A DNA stretch of 64,000 nt from Janthinobacterium sp. CG3 (GTDB lineage: Bacteria; Pseudomonadota; Gammaproteobacteria; Burkholderiales; Burkholderiaceae_D): contig NZ_KB467824.1 in assembly GCF_000344615.1 (NCBI RefSeq), forward strand, positions 4,305,767 to 4,369,766, in the 5' to 3' direction. The translations under genes were made by a program, and so were the position numbers. The notes beneath the pieces are model-generated. The model saw nothing but the letters and a program-made list of their open reading frames with translations. It had not been told where the DNA came from and did not search any database. Of this stretch, positions 51,158 through 59,701 are shown piece by piece; position 1 is the first letter of the stretch, and each line of letters opens with the position of its first letter.

Positions 51158-52339
51158 CTAATTGAGCAGGCCGCGCCGCGCCAGGCTGGCATACAGCGCG
51201 CGCACGCCCAGCGTCCAAGCCGGTATCGCGTCGCAGCGCCGGACGTGGTTGACCAGCGCGCCCAGCGACGCGGTGGCGATGGTGACGCGGTCGCCCAGGT
51301 GGTGGGTGAAGCCGGCGCCGGCGGCGTCGCGGTCCTGGATCGGCGAGAACATGGTGCCGAGGAAAAGCATGAAGCCGTCCGGGTATTGGTGGTGGCTGCC
51401 GTACGCCTGGCCGGCCAGGTCGAGCGGGTCGCGGCTGATTTCGCGCATGAAGCTGGCGCCGTCGAGGCGGAAGCCGTCGTCGGCGCCCTCGATGAGCAGC
51501 GTCACTTCGGCGTTGCGGATGGTGTCGAGCGTGAAATCGCCGTCGAACAGGCGGATGAAGGGGCCGATCGCGCAGGAACCGTTGTTGTCCTTGGCCTTGC
51601 CGAGCAGGAGCGCGCTGCGGCCCTCGACGTCGCGCAGGTTGACGTCGTTGCCGAGCGCGGCGCCGCGTACCCGGCCGCGGCTGTCGACCGCCAGCACGAT
51701 CTCCGGCTCCGGGTTGTTCCATTGCGAATCCGGGTGCAGGCCGACGTCGGCGCCGCAACCGACGGCCGACATCGGCTGCGACTTGGTGAACACCTCGGCG
51801 TCGGGGCCGATGCCCACTTCCATGTACTGCGACCAGGCGCCGCGCTGTTGCAGCTCCCGCTTCAGGTTCAGCGCCGCCGTCGAGCCGGGACGCAGCGCCG
51901 ACAGGTCGGCGCCCAGCGTCGCTTGCAGGGCGCCGCGCAGCTCGGCGGCGCGGGCGGCGTCGCCGCCGGCCTGCTCCTCGATCACGCGTTCCAGTAGGCT
52001 GACGGCGAAGGTGACGCCGCAGGCCTTGATCGCCTGCAAGTCGCACGGCGCCAGCAGCAGCGGCGCGCCGGATTCGGGCTGGGCCAGCAGCGCGTTGTCG
52101 AGCAGCGCCAGCACCGAACCGAGCGACTCGCCGGGGGCGTGGCGGGCCAGCGCGACCGGGTCGGCGCTGTCGAGCAGGTCGGCCACGGTGGGCGCCGCCG
52201 CCGTGATGTCGAACACCTCGCCGGCGCGCACCGCCACCACGCACGGGCCGTCGACGGGGGCGCCGCGCCAGACCCGGCCTACCAGGACGGCGTGGTGTGA
52301 ATCGGCGGGTAACAACGAGGCGGCGGCGATAGCTTGCAT
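51158..52339 (-). CDS. xylX: 2-keto-3-deoxy-D-xylonate dehydratase (FAH superfamily)
   Basis: A 393-residue FAH-fold enzyme matching Caulobacter XylX: KACGVTFAVSLLERVIEEQA, WSQYMEVGIGPDAEVFTKSQ, NNPEPEIVLAVDSRGRVRGA, GNDVNLRDVEGRSALLLGKA, HHQYPDGFMLFLGTMFSPI. It converts 2-keto-3-deoxy-xylonate to 2-oxoglutarate semialdehyde. ATG 52339 has GGGAAAG a few bases upstream; ATG at 52351 is an alternative. It heads the xyl operon, with its promoter in the 200 bases before it, after the porin terminator. Confidence 0.93.
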   Translation of the reverse strand: MQAIAAASLLPADSHHAVLVGRVWRGAPVDGPCVVAVRAGEVFDITAAAPTVADLLDSADPVALARHAPGESLGSVLALLDNALLAQPESGAPLLLAPCDLQAIKACGVTFAVSLLERVIEEQAGGDAARAAELRGALQATLGADLSALRPGSTAALNLKRELQQRGAWSQYMEVGIGPDAEVFTKSQPMSAVGCGADVGLHPDSQWNNPEPEIVLAVDSRGRVRGAALGNDVNLRDVEGRSALLLGKAKDNNGSCAIGPFIRLFDGDFTLDTIRNAEVTLLIEGADDGFRLDGASFMREISRDPLDLAGQAYGSHHQYPDGFMLFLGTMFSPIQDRDAAGAGFTHHLGDRVTIATASLGALVNHVRRCDAIPAWTLGVRALYASLARRGLLN

Positions 52340-52543
52340 AGACTTTCCCATGTGCGGTTGAAGCGGCTTGAATGATCGGACCGGAACGATTCTGCGCGCA
52401 GCGGGCGGGTGCCGCAATTATGAAAATCACCAATCCGGCTCATGATTATTGCGGGCGCAAAAGGGCCGGGGACGGGCGAAAAAACGGCGGGGAATAAGGA
52501 ATGGAGGTGCCGCGGGAACACGCGGAAAACCGGCGGCAAAGAA

Positions 52544-52573
52544 CCGGGTTCGGACCTTCAGGTCCGAACCCGG
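52544..52573 (-). terminator. Strong hairpin terminator between porin and xylX
   Basis: CCGGGTTCGGACC and GGTCCGAACCCGG are perfect 13-base arms around a four-base loop. TTCTTTG follows on the minus strand and CTTTT on the plus strand, so it can work in both directions. The gap 52340-52658 otherwise holds the xylX leader and shows no gene. Its presence implies xylX has its own promoter. Confidence 0.75.
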
Positions 52574-52658
52574 CTTTTGCAACCGGTTTTGATGTTGCTA
52601 GACGACGCCGCTCGGAAAGAGCCAAGCAGGGCCAAGGGCCGGCGTCGCCGCTACGGCA

Positions 52659-53885
52659 TTAGAACCAGGCTTCGACTTGCAGGCCGAACGAGGTGCCGCT
52701 GGTCGAGCCGCCGAACACGCCGGTCGACGACAGCGTGCTGCCCTTGTTGCTGATATCGGCGGCTTTTTGCGCGGCGTCGTTCCACTTGGCGTAGGTAACG
52801 AAGGCGCGCAGTTCAGGACGGGCCCAGAAACCCTTGCCCTGCGTCAGCGCTGGCGCGAAGGTGACCTTGGTCAGCTTCTGCGTTTCGCCGCCGTTGCCCG
52901 GCTTGACGGTGTCGTGGCCGAAGTCGACGATCAGCTTGACGTTTTCGTTGATCGCGTAGACCGGACGCACGCCGACCGAGGTCCAGGTGGAGCTGGCGCC
53001 GTTGTCCTTGTCGCGCTGCCACAGGCCAACCAGCGAACCGCTGAACTCCGGCGTGATTTGCCAGATGATGTTGTCGAAAATGCGGGTGCGCTTGACGTCG
53101 GACGAGGCGCCGGTGTCGGTGCCGCCCATTTTGATGCCCGAGCCGCTACCGTATTGCAGCGCCAGCGTGTTGTCGCCGCCCAGCAGCTTGTCTTGCTTGT
53201 GCACCACCGAGAACGACCAGCCGTCTTCGACGCGCTTGGCGTCGTTGTCGTTTTTCTGGTCGCCGCTGATGATGGTCGCGTCGAGTTTCAGGGAGCCGCC
53301 CGGATTGACCGGAATGCCTTCGTAGATGAAGCTGTGGCGGGTCGCCGCGACGCTCTGGTTGATGTCGTTGCGGAACAGCGCGTAGCTGAACTTGCCCGGG
53401 CCCATCGCGATACCGGCGATACCGCCGCCGACGCCGTCGCCGTGCAGGTATTTGAAGTCAAGCACGTGGATGTCGGGACGGTCGTAGAAACGCTTGCCGA
53501 TCCAGGCCGTGGAGCCTTGCAGGAACGGCACGTTCTTCGCTTCCACCATCATCTGCGCCAGTTCCAGCTTGTTGTCGCTGCCGACGTCCGAGGTCGGGCT
53601 GTAGATCGAGGTCATGACGGTGCCGACGAAGCTCGAACCGTTGGCCGATTTCGCCAGTTCCTTGGTGTAACCGAATTCGCCGTACAGGTCGCACTCGTTA
53701 CCGAAACGGTATTTCGGTACGCCCTCCAGGCCGAAGCAAGCCTGGCTGCCGCCAGCGTCGTTGCTGCCGACGCCGGCGCGGAAGTAACCGCTAAATGTGC
53801 CTTCGGCGTCACCGGCGTGGGCCGTGGTTGCGCAGCAAGCCAGGGCGGCGGCGACGGCTAAGGTTTTTTTGAACAGTTGTTGCAT
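52659..53885 (-). CDS. LamB/maltoporin-family carbohydrate porin
   Basis: A 408-residue outer-membrane beta-barrel. A signal peptide (KTLAVAAALACCATTAHAG) precedes GTFSGYFRAGVGSNDAGGSQ, an early Cys pair (ACFGLEGVPKYRFGNECDLY), repeated aromatic beta strands and a terminal Phe (LQVEAWF) required for barrel insertion. LamB-family porins pass sugars and oligosaccharides. Its place between the two sugar operons suggests uptake of plant-derived sugars or xylo/arabino-oligosaccharides. About 170 bases with no clear gene separate it from the SDR stop; a TATAAC -10 is possible in that gap. Confidence 0.88.
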   Translation of the reverse strand: MQQLFKKTLAVAAALACCATTAHAGDAEGTFSGYFRAGVGSNDAGGSQACFGLEGVPKYRFGNECDLYGEFGYTKELAKSANGSSFVGTVMTSIYSPTSDVGSDNKLELAQMMVEAKNVPFLQGSTAWIGKRFYDRPDIHVLDFKYLHGDGVGGGIAGIAMGPGKFSYALFRNDINQSVAATRHSFIYEGIPVNPGGSLKLDATIISGDQKNDNDAKRVEDGWSFSVVHKQDKLLGGDNTLALQYGSGSGIKMGGTDTGASSDVKRTRIFDNIIWQITPEFSGSLVGLWQRDKDNGASSTWTSVGVRPVYAINENVKLIVDFGHDTVKPGNGGETQKLTKVTFAPALTQGKGFWARPELRAFVTYAKWNDAAQKAADISNKGSTLSSTGVFGGSTSGTSFGLQVEAWF

Positions 53886-54056
53886 GTAAAGTCTCCTGCG
53901 AATCTAGGTTATAAAGTCCTGTGGACTGTTTTTTGACGACGCTTTTACTGCGGGGGGTACGAGTGGCCCGTTACGCTTTCAGGGAACAAGAGCGCTTCGC
54001 ACCACCAGGCACTACAAAAAACGTTAAAACAGCTGGCGCCAAGGAGGGATTGCTCC

Positions 54057-54824
54057 CTAGCACCAGCCCGCGTCGACGATAAACTCTTGCGATGTGCACA
54101 TGGCGCTATCGTCCGCCGCCAGGAACATCACCATCGAAGCGATGTGCGCCGGCATCAGCTTGCCCGGCAAACACTGGTTCTTCTTAATCTCTACCTCGGC
54201 CGCGTCGTCGACCCACAGCTCGATCTGGCGCTCCGTCATCACCCAGCCCGGCGTCACCGTATTGACGCGGATGCCGTGCGCGCCCAAGTCGCGCGCCAGG
54301 CCGCGGGTCAGGCCCACCACCGCCGCCTTCGAGGTCGCGTAGGCCGGATAACCGCCGCCCTTGACGTGCCAGGAAATCGAGCTGACGTTGATGATCGAGC
54401 CGCCGCCCTTGCGCTTCATGCCCTCCAACACCGACTGGCAGGTGAAAAACATCGGCCGCTGGTTGATCGCGATGCGCTCGTTCCAATACTCCACCGTGAC
54501 GTTCTCGAGCTGGTGGCGCTGGTCGTTGGCGGCGTTGTTGACCAACACGTCGAAGTCGCCGATGCGCCCGGCCAGCTCCGCCATCACCGCCTGCAGGGCC
54601 GGGATGTCGGTGATGTCGCAATGGCGGAACAGCGGCGCCGTCGCGCCGTGCGCCGCCACCTGCGCGCACAGCGCCTCGCTACACTCGACGGCGATGTCGA
54701 CGAAGGCCACCAGCGCGCCCTGCGCCGCGAATTCGCGGACCAGGGCAGCGCCGATACCGCTGCCGCCGCCCGTCACAAACACCCGCTTGCCCTTCAAACT
54801 GGCGTAACTGGCCATCTGGCTCAT
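54057..54824 (-). CDS. SDR-family sugar 1-dehydrogenase (arabinose/galactose type)
   Basis: A 255-residue SDR related to XylB at 50332: VTGGGSGIGAALVREF, NNAAN in LVNNAANDQRHQLEN, catalytic Ser-Tyr-Lys in SSISWHVKGGGYPAYATSKA and a CTSQEFIVDAGWC ending. It probably oxidises L-arabinose or D-galactose to the lactone, given its operon with an arabinonate-type dehydratase. ATG 54824 has GGAG nine bases upstream; 54839 or 54815 are alternatives. Last gene of that operon. Confidence 0.85.
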   Translation of the reverse strand: MSQMASYASLKGKRVFVTGGGSGIGAALVREFAAQGALVAFVDIAVECSEALCAQVAAHGATAPLFRHCDITDIPALQAVMAELAGRIGDFDVLVNNAANDQRHQLENVTVEYWNERIAINQRPMFFTCQSVLEGMKRKGGGSIINVSSISWHVKGGGYPAYATSKAAVVGLTRGLARDLGAHGIRVNTVTPGWVMTERQIELWVDDAAEVEIKKNQCLPGKLMPAHIASMVMFLAADDSAMCTSQEFIVDAGWC

Positions 54825-54843
54825 GTTCTTGCTCTCCATGTTC

Positions 54844-56436
54844 TTATTCCCGTACCAGCTGGCCGTCGCGGCGGCGCCAGGCGCCGTTGCCGGCGGCATC
54901 GCGCAGGGCCGGCGGCAACAGAGCCTGGTCCAGGTTCTGGTACGACACCGGGCGCAGGAAACGCTGGATCGCCGCGGTCCCGACCGAGCTGCTGCGCCCG
55001 TCCGAGGTGGCCGGAAACGGCCCGCCGTGCACCATCGCCGATACCACCTCGACCCCGGTCGGGAAGCCGTTGGCCAGGATGCGGCCGGCCTTGCGCTCCA
55101 GAATCGGCAGCAACTGGCGGGCGGCGTCGACGTCGCCGGCGTCCATCTGCAAGGTCGCCGTCAACTGCCCCTCCAGGCTCTCGGCGATCTGGCGCATCTG
55201 CTCGGGGTCGCTACAGGCGACCATCAGCGTGGCCGGGCCGAAGATTTCCTCCGACAACGCCGGGTCCGCCAAGAATGCCGTGCCACTGGTAAGAAACATG
55301 GCGGGCTGGCCTTTGCCGTCGGCCTGCCCGGGCGCCGCGTCCAGCAAAGCGGACACGTCCGCATGGTTCGCCAGATGCCGCACGCCGCGCTGATAGTTGC
55401 CGGCAATCGCCGGTGTCAGCATGGTTCCCGCTGGAGCGCCGCCCAGTGCCTGTTTGGCGCTGGCGCAAAAACGCTCGAAATCCTGCCCCTGGATGCCCAG
55501 CACCAGGCCGGGGTTGGTACAGATTTGTCCTACCCCCATTGTAAGCGAATTGATAAGACCAATTGCGATTTCATCGCCCCTGGCGGCCAATGCCTGTTGT
55601 AATACGAACACAGGGTTAATGCTGCTCATTTCCGCGTACACCGGGATCGGCTGCGAGCGAGCGGCGGCAATCGCCATCAAGGCCATGCCGCCGGCGCGCG
55701 AGCCGGTGAAGCCGACGGCCTGGATTGCCGGGTTGCGTACCAATTCTTCGCCGACCGCGTTGCCGACCCCGGTCAACAGGGAGAAAACGCCGGCCGGCAT
55801 GGCGCACTCGCGCACCGCCAGCTGGATGGCGCGGCCAACCAGTTCGGACGTGCCGGGGTGGGCCGGATGGCCTTTGACGACCACCGGGCAACCGGCGGCG
55901 AGGGCGGCGGCGGTGTCGCCGCCGGCCACCGAAAACGCCAGCGGGAAGTTGCTGGCGCCGAATACGGCGACCGGGCCGAGGCCGATCATGCGCATGCGCA
56001 AATCGGCGCGCGGCGGCGTGCGCCGCGGCAGCGCGCTGTCGATGCGGACGTCGTTCCACGAACCTTCGCGCAACAGGTCGGCGAACAGCTTGAGCTGGTT
56101 GACCGTGCGGCCGCGTTCGCCTTCAAGGCGGGCGCGCGGCAGGCCGCTCTCGGCCATCGCGCGCACGATCAAGTCGTCGCCCAGCGCGACGATCTGCGCG
56201 CCGATGGCTTCCAGAAATGCGGCGCGCGCCGCGTCGGCGGTGGCGCGGAAGGCGTCGAAGGCGCCCTGCGCGGCGGCGCACGCGGCCGCGATCTGGCCCG
56301 CCGACACCGTGTGGAAGGGCGGCTCGATGGACGCGCCTCTGGTGGGGTCGAACGCCAAAAAGGAAGCGCCGCTTCCCGTCACGCCGTCGCCGCCGATTAA
56401 GGCCTGGCCTGTAATATTCACTGTTGTTCCCGTCAT
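54844..56436 (-). CDS. 2-oxoglutarate semialdehyde dehydrogenase (KGSADH)
   Basis: A 530-residue aldehyde dehydrogenase of the KGSADH class. Cofactor and active-site features: GPVAVFGASNFPLAFSVAGG, KGHPAHPGTSELVG, AVGFTGSRAGG, Glu in YAEMSSINPVFV and nucleophile Cys in VGQICTNPGLVLG. It finishes both the xylose and arabinose routes by oxidising the semialdehyde to 2-oxoglutarate. No second copy lies in the xyl operon, so the two operons probably share it. It lies between gguC and the SDR gene. Confidence 0.9.
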   Translation of the reverse strand: MTGTTVNITGQALIGGDGVTGSGASFLAFDPTRGASIEPPFHTVSAGQIAAACAAAQGAFDAFRATADAARAAFLEAIGAQIVALGDDLIVRAMAESGLPRARLEGERGRTVNQLKLFADLLREGSWNDVRIDSALPRRTPPRADLRMRMIGLGPVAVFGASNFPLAFSVAGGDTAAALAAGCPVVVKGHPAHPGTSELVGRAIQLAVRECAMPAGVFSLLTGVGNAVGEELVRNPAIQAVGFTGSRAGGMALMAIAAARSQPIPVYAEMSSINPVFVLQQALAARGDEIAIGLINSLTMGVGQICTNPGLVLGIQGQDFERFCASAKQALGGAPAGTMLTPAIAGNYQRGVRHLANHADVSALLDAAPGQADGKGQPAMFLTSGTAFLADPALSEEIFGPATLMVACSDPEQMRQIAESLEGQLTATLQMDAGDVDAARQLLPILERKAGRILANGFPTGVEVVSAMVHGGPFPATSDGRSSSVGTAAIQRFLRPVSYQNLDQALLPPALRDAAGNGAWRRRDGQLVRE

Positions 56437-56471
56437 AAAAAATGTGTGCTTGTGTTGACCGTTCGCAGTTC

Positions 56472-56505
56472 GTAGGTCGGCTTAGCGCGGCGTAACCCGA
56501 CCTAC
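56472..56505. repeat. Dispersed GTAGGTCGG-family repeat (copy 8, palindromic)
   Basis: GTAGGTCGG at the left and CCCGACCTAC at the right, with TTAGCGCGGCGTAA between. It sits in the 93-base gap between the KGSADH gene and gguC. Confidence 0.75.
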
Positions 56506-56529
56506 GAAGTCAAAATCAAAACCGTCGTG

Positions 56530-57522
56530 TCATAGCGTCGTCACCGGCGCCTGCGCCAGTTCCTTCAGCACCAGCTGGTTGCGCAGCGCCGGGCCGAACG
56601 CCGGCGCTTCGATTTCAAAGGTTTCGCCGGGCTGCACGCTGACGCCGTCGGCGAAGCTGAGCGTGGCGGTGCCGAAGAAGTGGATGTGGACGTCGCCCGG
56701 CCGCTTGAACAGCGGATACTTGAAGTGGTGGTATTCCAGGTTGGCGATGCTGTGCGACATGTTCTGTTCGCCGCTGATGAACGGCTTTTCCCAGCGCAGC
56801 GCGCCGTCGGCGCTGTAAATGCGCGAGGTGCCGGCGACGTGGGCCGGCAGTTCGCCCACCAACAGCGCCGGGCCGACGCCGCAGGCGCGCAGCTTCGAAT
56901 GCGCCAGGTACAGGTAGTTCTGGCGCTCGGTGACGTGGTCGGAGAATTCGTTGCCGATCGCATAGCCGACGCGGCAAGGCTGGCCGTTGTCGTCGATGAC
57001 GTACAGGCCGGCGATTTCCGGCTCTTCGCCGCCGTCGAGCGCGAAGTCGGGCATGGCCAAAGGCTGGCCGCTGGCGGCCACCACCGAGCCGTCGCCCTTG
57101 TAGAACCACTCCGGTTGCGCGCCGAGTTGGCCCGGCGCCGGTTTGCCGCCTTCGACGCCGAGGCGGAACATTTTCATGCTGTCGCTCAGCGCGCCGACGT
57201 CGCCGTCGATTTTCTTGTGCATGGCGTCGCGCGCGTCGGCGCTGCCCAGGTGGGTCAGGCCGGTGCCGGTGACGAAGCAGTGCGCCTGGTCGGCATGGTC
57301 GAGCGGCGCCAGCAGGCGGCCTTCGGCGGCCACTTGCTGGTAGGAGCAGGTGGCGGCGCCGACCGATTCGGCGGCCAGCGCGGCCAGCCCGCCGCCGCGG
57401 CGGATCGCCGCCCGGGCCAGCGCGTAGGTCGAGTCGAAACCGTCGATGACGCGGATGGTGTCTTGCTCCAGCACGCCGGCGCGGCGCCGACCCTGCGGGT
57501 CCTTAAACTGTACCAACAACAT
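56530..57522 (-). CDS. gguC: GguC/AraD1-type FAH-superfamily protein (probable 2-keto-3-deoxy-arabinonate dehydratase)
   Basis: A 330-residue FAH-fold protein of the GguC family. Family signs are LLVQFKDPQGRRRAGVLEQD, VTGTGLTHLGSADARDAMHK, EPEIAGLYVIDDNGQPCRVG, GNEFSDHVTERQNYLYLAHS and GDVHIHFFGTATLSFADGV. By pathway logic it dehydrates 2-keto-3-deoxy-L-arabinonate to the semialdehyde, parallel to XylX. GguC was first named beside the ChvE-GguAB transporter, which also lies nearby here. GGAG precedes the ATG. Confidence 0.88.
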   Translation of the reverse strand: MLLVQFKDPQGRRRAGVLEQDTIRVIDGFDSTYALARAAIRRGGGLAALAAESVGAATCSYQQVAAEGRLLAPLDHADQAHCFVTGTGLTHLGSADARDAMHKKIDGDVGALSDSMKMFRLGVEGGKPAPGQLGAQPEWFYKGDGSVVAASGQPLAMPDFALDGGEEPEIAGLYVIDDNGQPCRVGYAIGNEFSDHVTERQNYLYLAHSKLRACGVGPALLVGELPAHVAGTSRIYSADGALRWEKPFISGEQNMSHSIANLEYHHFKYPLFKRPGDVHIHFFGTATLSFADGVSVQPGETFEIEAPAFGPALRNQLVLKELAQAPVTTL

Positions 57523-57546
57523 GGTGTGTCTCCTGATAGTGTATTT

Positions 57547-59286
57547 TTAATGCGAATGCTTGGGCACGGCGGAGCCGCGGTGGCCGACCAGGAAGTCGAA
57601 GTCGCAGCCTTCGTCGGCCTGCAGCACGCGGTCGATATACAGTTGCTGGTAGCCGCTCTTCATGCTCGGCGCCGCGCGCTCGGCGCGCTCGGCCAGGCGG
57701 CGCGCCATCTCGTCGGCGCCGATGTCCAGGTTCAGGCTGCCTTCGTAGCAGTCGAGCGCGATCCAGTCGCCGTCCTGGACGATGCCGAGCGGCCCGCCGG
57801 CGGCCGCTTCCGGCGCCACGTGCAAGACCACGGTGCCGTAGGCGGTGCCGCTCATGCGCGCGTCCGAGATGCGCACCATGTCCTTGACGCCCTGCGCCAG
57901 CAGCTTCGGCGGCAAGCCCATGTTGCCCACCTCGGCCATGCCGGGATAACCTTTCGGGCCGCAGTTCTTCATCACCAGCACCGAGCTGGCGTCGACGTCC
58001 AGGTCGGGGTCGACGATGCGCGACTTGTAATGGTCGAAGTCCTCGAACACCACGGCGCGGCCGCGGTGGCGCATCAGCTCCGGCGAGGCCGCCGACGGTT
58101 TCAACACGGCGCCGCGCGGCGCCAGGTTGCCGCGCAGGATGCAGATGCCGCCGTCGGCCAGCAGCGGATTGTCGAGCTGGCGGATGACCTCGTCGTTGTA
58201 GACCGGCGCCTCGGCGCAGTTGTCCCACAGGCTCTTGCCGTTGACGGTCAGCGCGTCCTTGTGCGGCACCAGGCCGCCCTCGCCCATGCGGCGGATCACG
58301 CCCGGCAGGCCGCCGGCGTAATAGAACTCTTCCATCAGGAAACGCCCCGACGGCAGCAAATCGACGATGGTCGGCGTGCCGCGGCCGACCCGGGTCCAGT
58401 CTTCCAGCTCCAGCGGCACGCCCATGCGCCCGGCGATGGCCTTCAGGTGGATCACCGCGTTGGTCGAACCGCCGATGGCGGCGTTGACGCGGATGGCGTT
58501 CTCGAACGCCTCGCGGGTCAGCACCTTCGACAGGCGCAGGTCCTCGAACACCATTTCGACGATGCGGATGCCGGACATGTGCGCCAGAATATAGCGGCGC
58601 GAGTCGACCGCGGGAATGGCCGCGTTGTGCGGCAGCGAGGTGCCCAGCGCCTCGGCCATGCAAGCCATGGTCGACGCCGTGCCCATGGTGTTGCAGGTCC
58701 CCGCCGAACGGGACATGCCCGATTCGGCCGACATGAATTGGTGCATCGTCATTTCGCCGGCCTTGACCGCCTCGTGCAACTGCCAGACGGCGGTGCCGGA
58801 GCCGATGTCCTTGCCCTCGAACTTGCCGTTCAACATGGGGCCGCCGCTGACGACGATGGTCGGAATGTCGACGCTGGCGGCGCCCATCAACAGCGCCGGT
58901 GTGGTTTTATCGCAACCGACCAGCAACACGACGGCGTCCATCGGGTTGCCGCGGATCGATTCCTCGACGTCCATGCTGGCCAGGTTGCGGGTCAACATGG
59001 CGGTCGGACGCAGGTTCGACTCGCCGCTGGAAAACACCGGGAACTCGACCGGGAAGCCGCCCGCCTCCAGGATGCCGCGCTTGACGTGCTCGGCGAGCTT
59101 GCGGAAATGCGCGTTGCAGGGCGTCAGCTCGGACCAGGTGTTGCAGATGCCGATGATCGGCTTGCCCTGGAACTCGTGGTCGGGAATGCCCTGGTTCTTC
59201 ATCCAGCTGCGGTACATGAAACCGTTCTTGTCTTGCGTGCCGAACCATTCAGCCGAACGCAGCGCCACTTTTTTCTTTTCCGACAT
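57547..59286 (-). CDS. L-arabinonate dehydratase-like IlvD/Edd protein
   Basis: A 579-residue iron-sulfur dehydratase. Cluster cysteines are C48 (IGICNTWSELTPCN), C125 (LVGCDKTTPALLMG) and C198 (SAGTCNTMGTASTM). The N-terminus AEWFGTQDKNGFMYRSWMKN and C-terminal GHRGSAVPKHSH match L-arabinonate dehydratases and also the paralog at 34449. It heads the operon with gguC, KGSADH and the SDR dehydrogenase. Element B of the 50-bp family lies 86 bases upstream, so GbpR-type control is likely. Confidence 0.9.
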   Translation of the reverse strand: MSEKKKVALRSAEWFGTQDKNGFMYRSWMKNQGIPDHEFQGKPIIGICNTWSELTPCNAHFRKLAEHVKRGILEAGGFPVEFPVFSSGESNLRPTAMLTRNLASMDVEESIRGNPMDAVVLLVGCDKTTPALLMGAASVDIPTIVVSGGPMLNGKFEGKDIGSGTAVWQLHEAVKAGEMTMHQFMSAESGMSRSAGTCNTMGTASTMACMAEALGTSLPHNAAIPAVDSRRYILAHMSGIRIVEMVFEDLRLSKVLTREAFENAIRVNAAIGGSTNAVIHLKAIAGRMGVPLELEDWTRVGRGTPTIVDLLPSGRFLMEEFYYAGGLPGVIRRMGEGGLVPHKDALTVNGKSLWDNCAEAPVYNDEVIRQLDNPLLADGGICILRGNLAPRGAVLKPSAASPELMRHRGRAVVFEDFDHYKSRIVDPDLDVDASSVLVMKNCGPKGYPGMAEVGNMGLPPKLLAQGVKDMVRISDARMSGTAYGTVVLHVAPEAAAGGPLGIVQDGDWIALDCYEGSLNLDIGADEMARRLAERAERAAPSMKSGYQQLYIDRVLQADEGCDFDFLVGHRGSAVPKHSH

Positions 59287-59372
59287 TTCCGTATTCCCTT
59301 TGATGTTTGCTTGCGAGGCCGGACCCTTATCGACAGCCAGGCTGATGTGTAGGGAATACTAAAGCGTCCATT

Positions 59373-59422
59373 GATATCTTTCTAATCAATTTTTTGCGCT
59401 TCCCGATACCCGATTTGATATC
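59373..59422 (-). promoter_or_regulatory. Conserved 50-bp operator-like element, copy B (dehydratase operon)
   Basis: Read toward the dehydratase gene it begins GATATCAAATCGGG-TATCG and ends TTGATTAGAAAGATATC. It aligns without gaps to copies A and C; the AAGATAT end faces the gene, as in the others. The 415-base divergent spacer 59287-59701 also holds copy C. The only frame between them (59394-59588) lacks coding signs. Confidence 0.7.
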
Positions 59423-59558
59423 TATCACCCAACACCAAAGTGCTTGCCCGCGCAGCATCGGTACACGAGGTAAATCGAGCGCACAGCACAGGCGCGTGCC
59501 GGCGAGGGGCCGGACCCGCGGGTGTGGCGCCAGCCCTTGCCCTTGCTTGAAGAGCCGA

Positions 59559-59608
59559 CATATCCGTTTAGATATCGAATGGCATTAAAAAATCATTAGA
59601 AAGATATC
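59559..59608 (+). promoter_or_regulatory. Conserved 50-bp operator-like element, copy C (chvE operon)
   Basis: Begins CATATCCGTTTAGA-TATCG and ends ATCATTAGAAAGATATC. Its last 13 bases (ATTAGAAAGATATC region) are identical to copy B. It ends 93 bases before the chvE ATG. Confidence 0.7.
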
Positions 59609-59701
59609 GGAGACCAAATTAGTATCGTTGCATCGCATAAAAACTGATCGTCGGTGCGAGCCTGAAAAAGATCCAAATCAACAACAATCTGGAGACAAGT
59701 A

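Noticed and set aside
59394..59588. 64-residue plus-strand frame in the chvE divergent spacer
   Set aside because: No ribosome site, no similarity, overlaps regulatory elements B and C.
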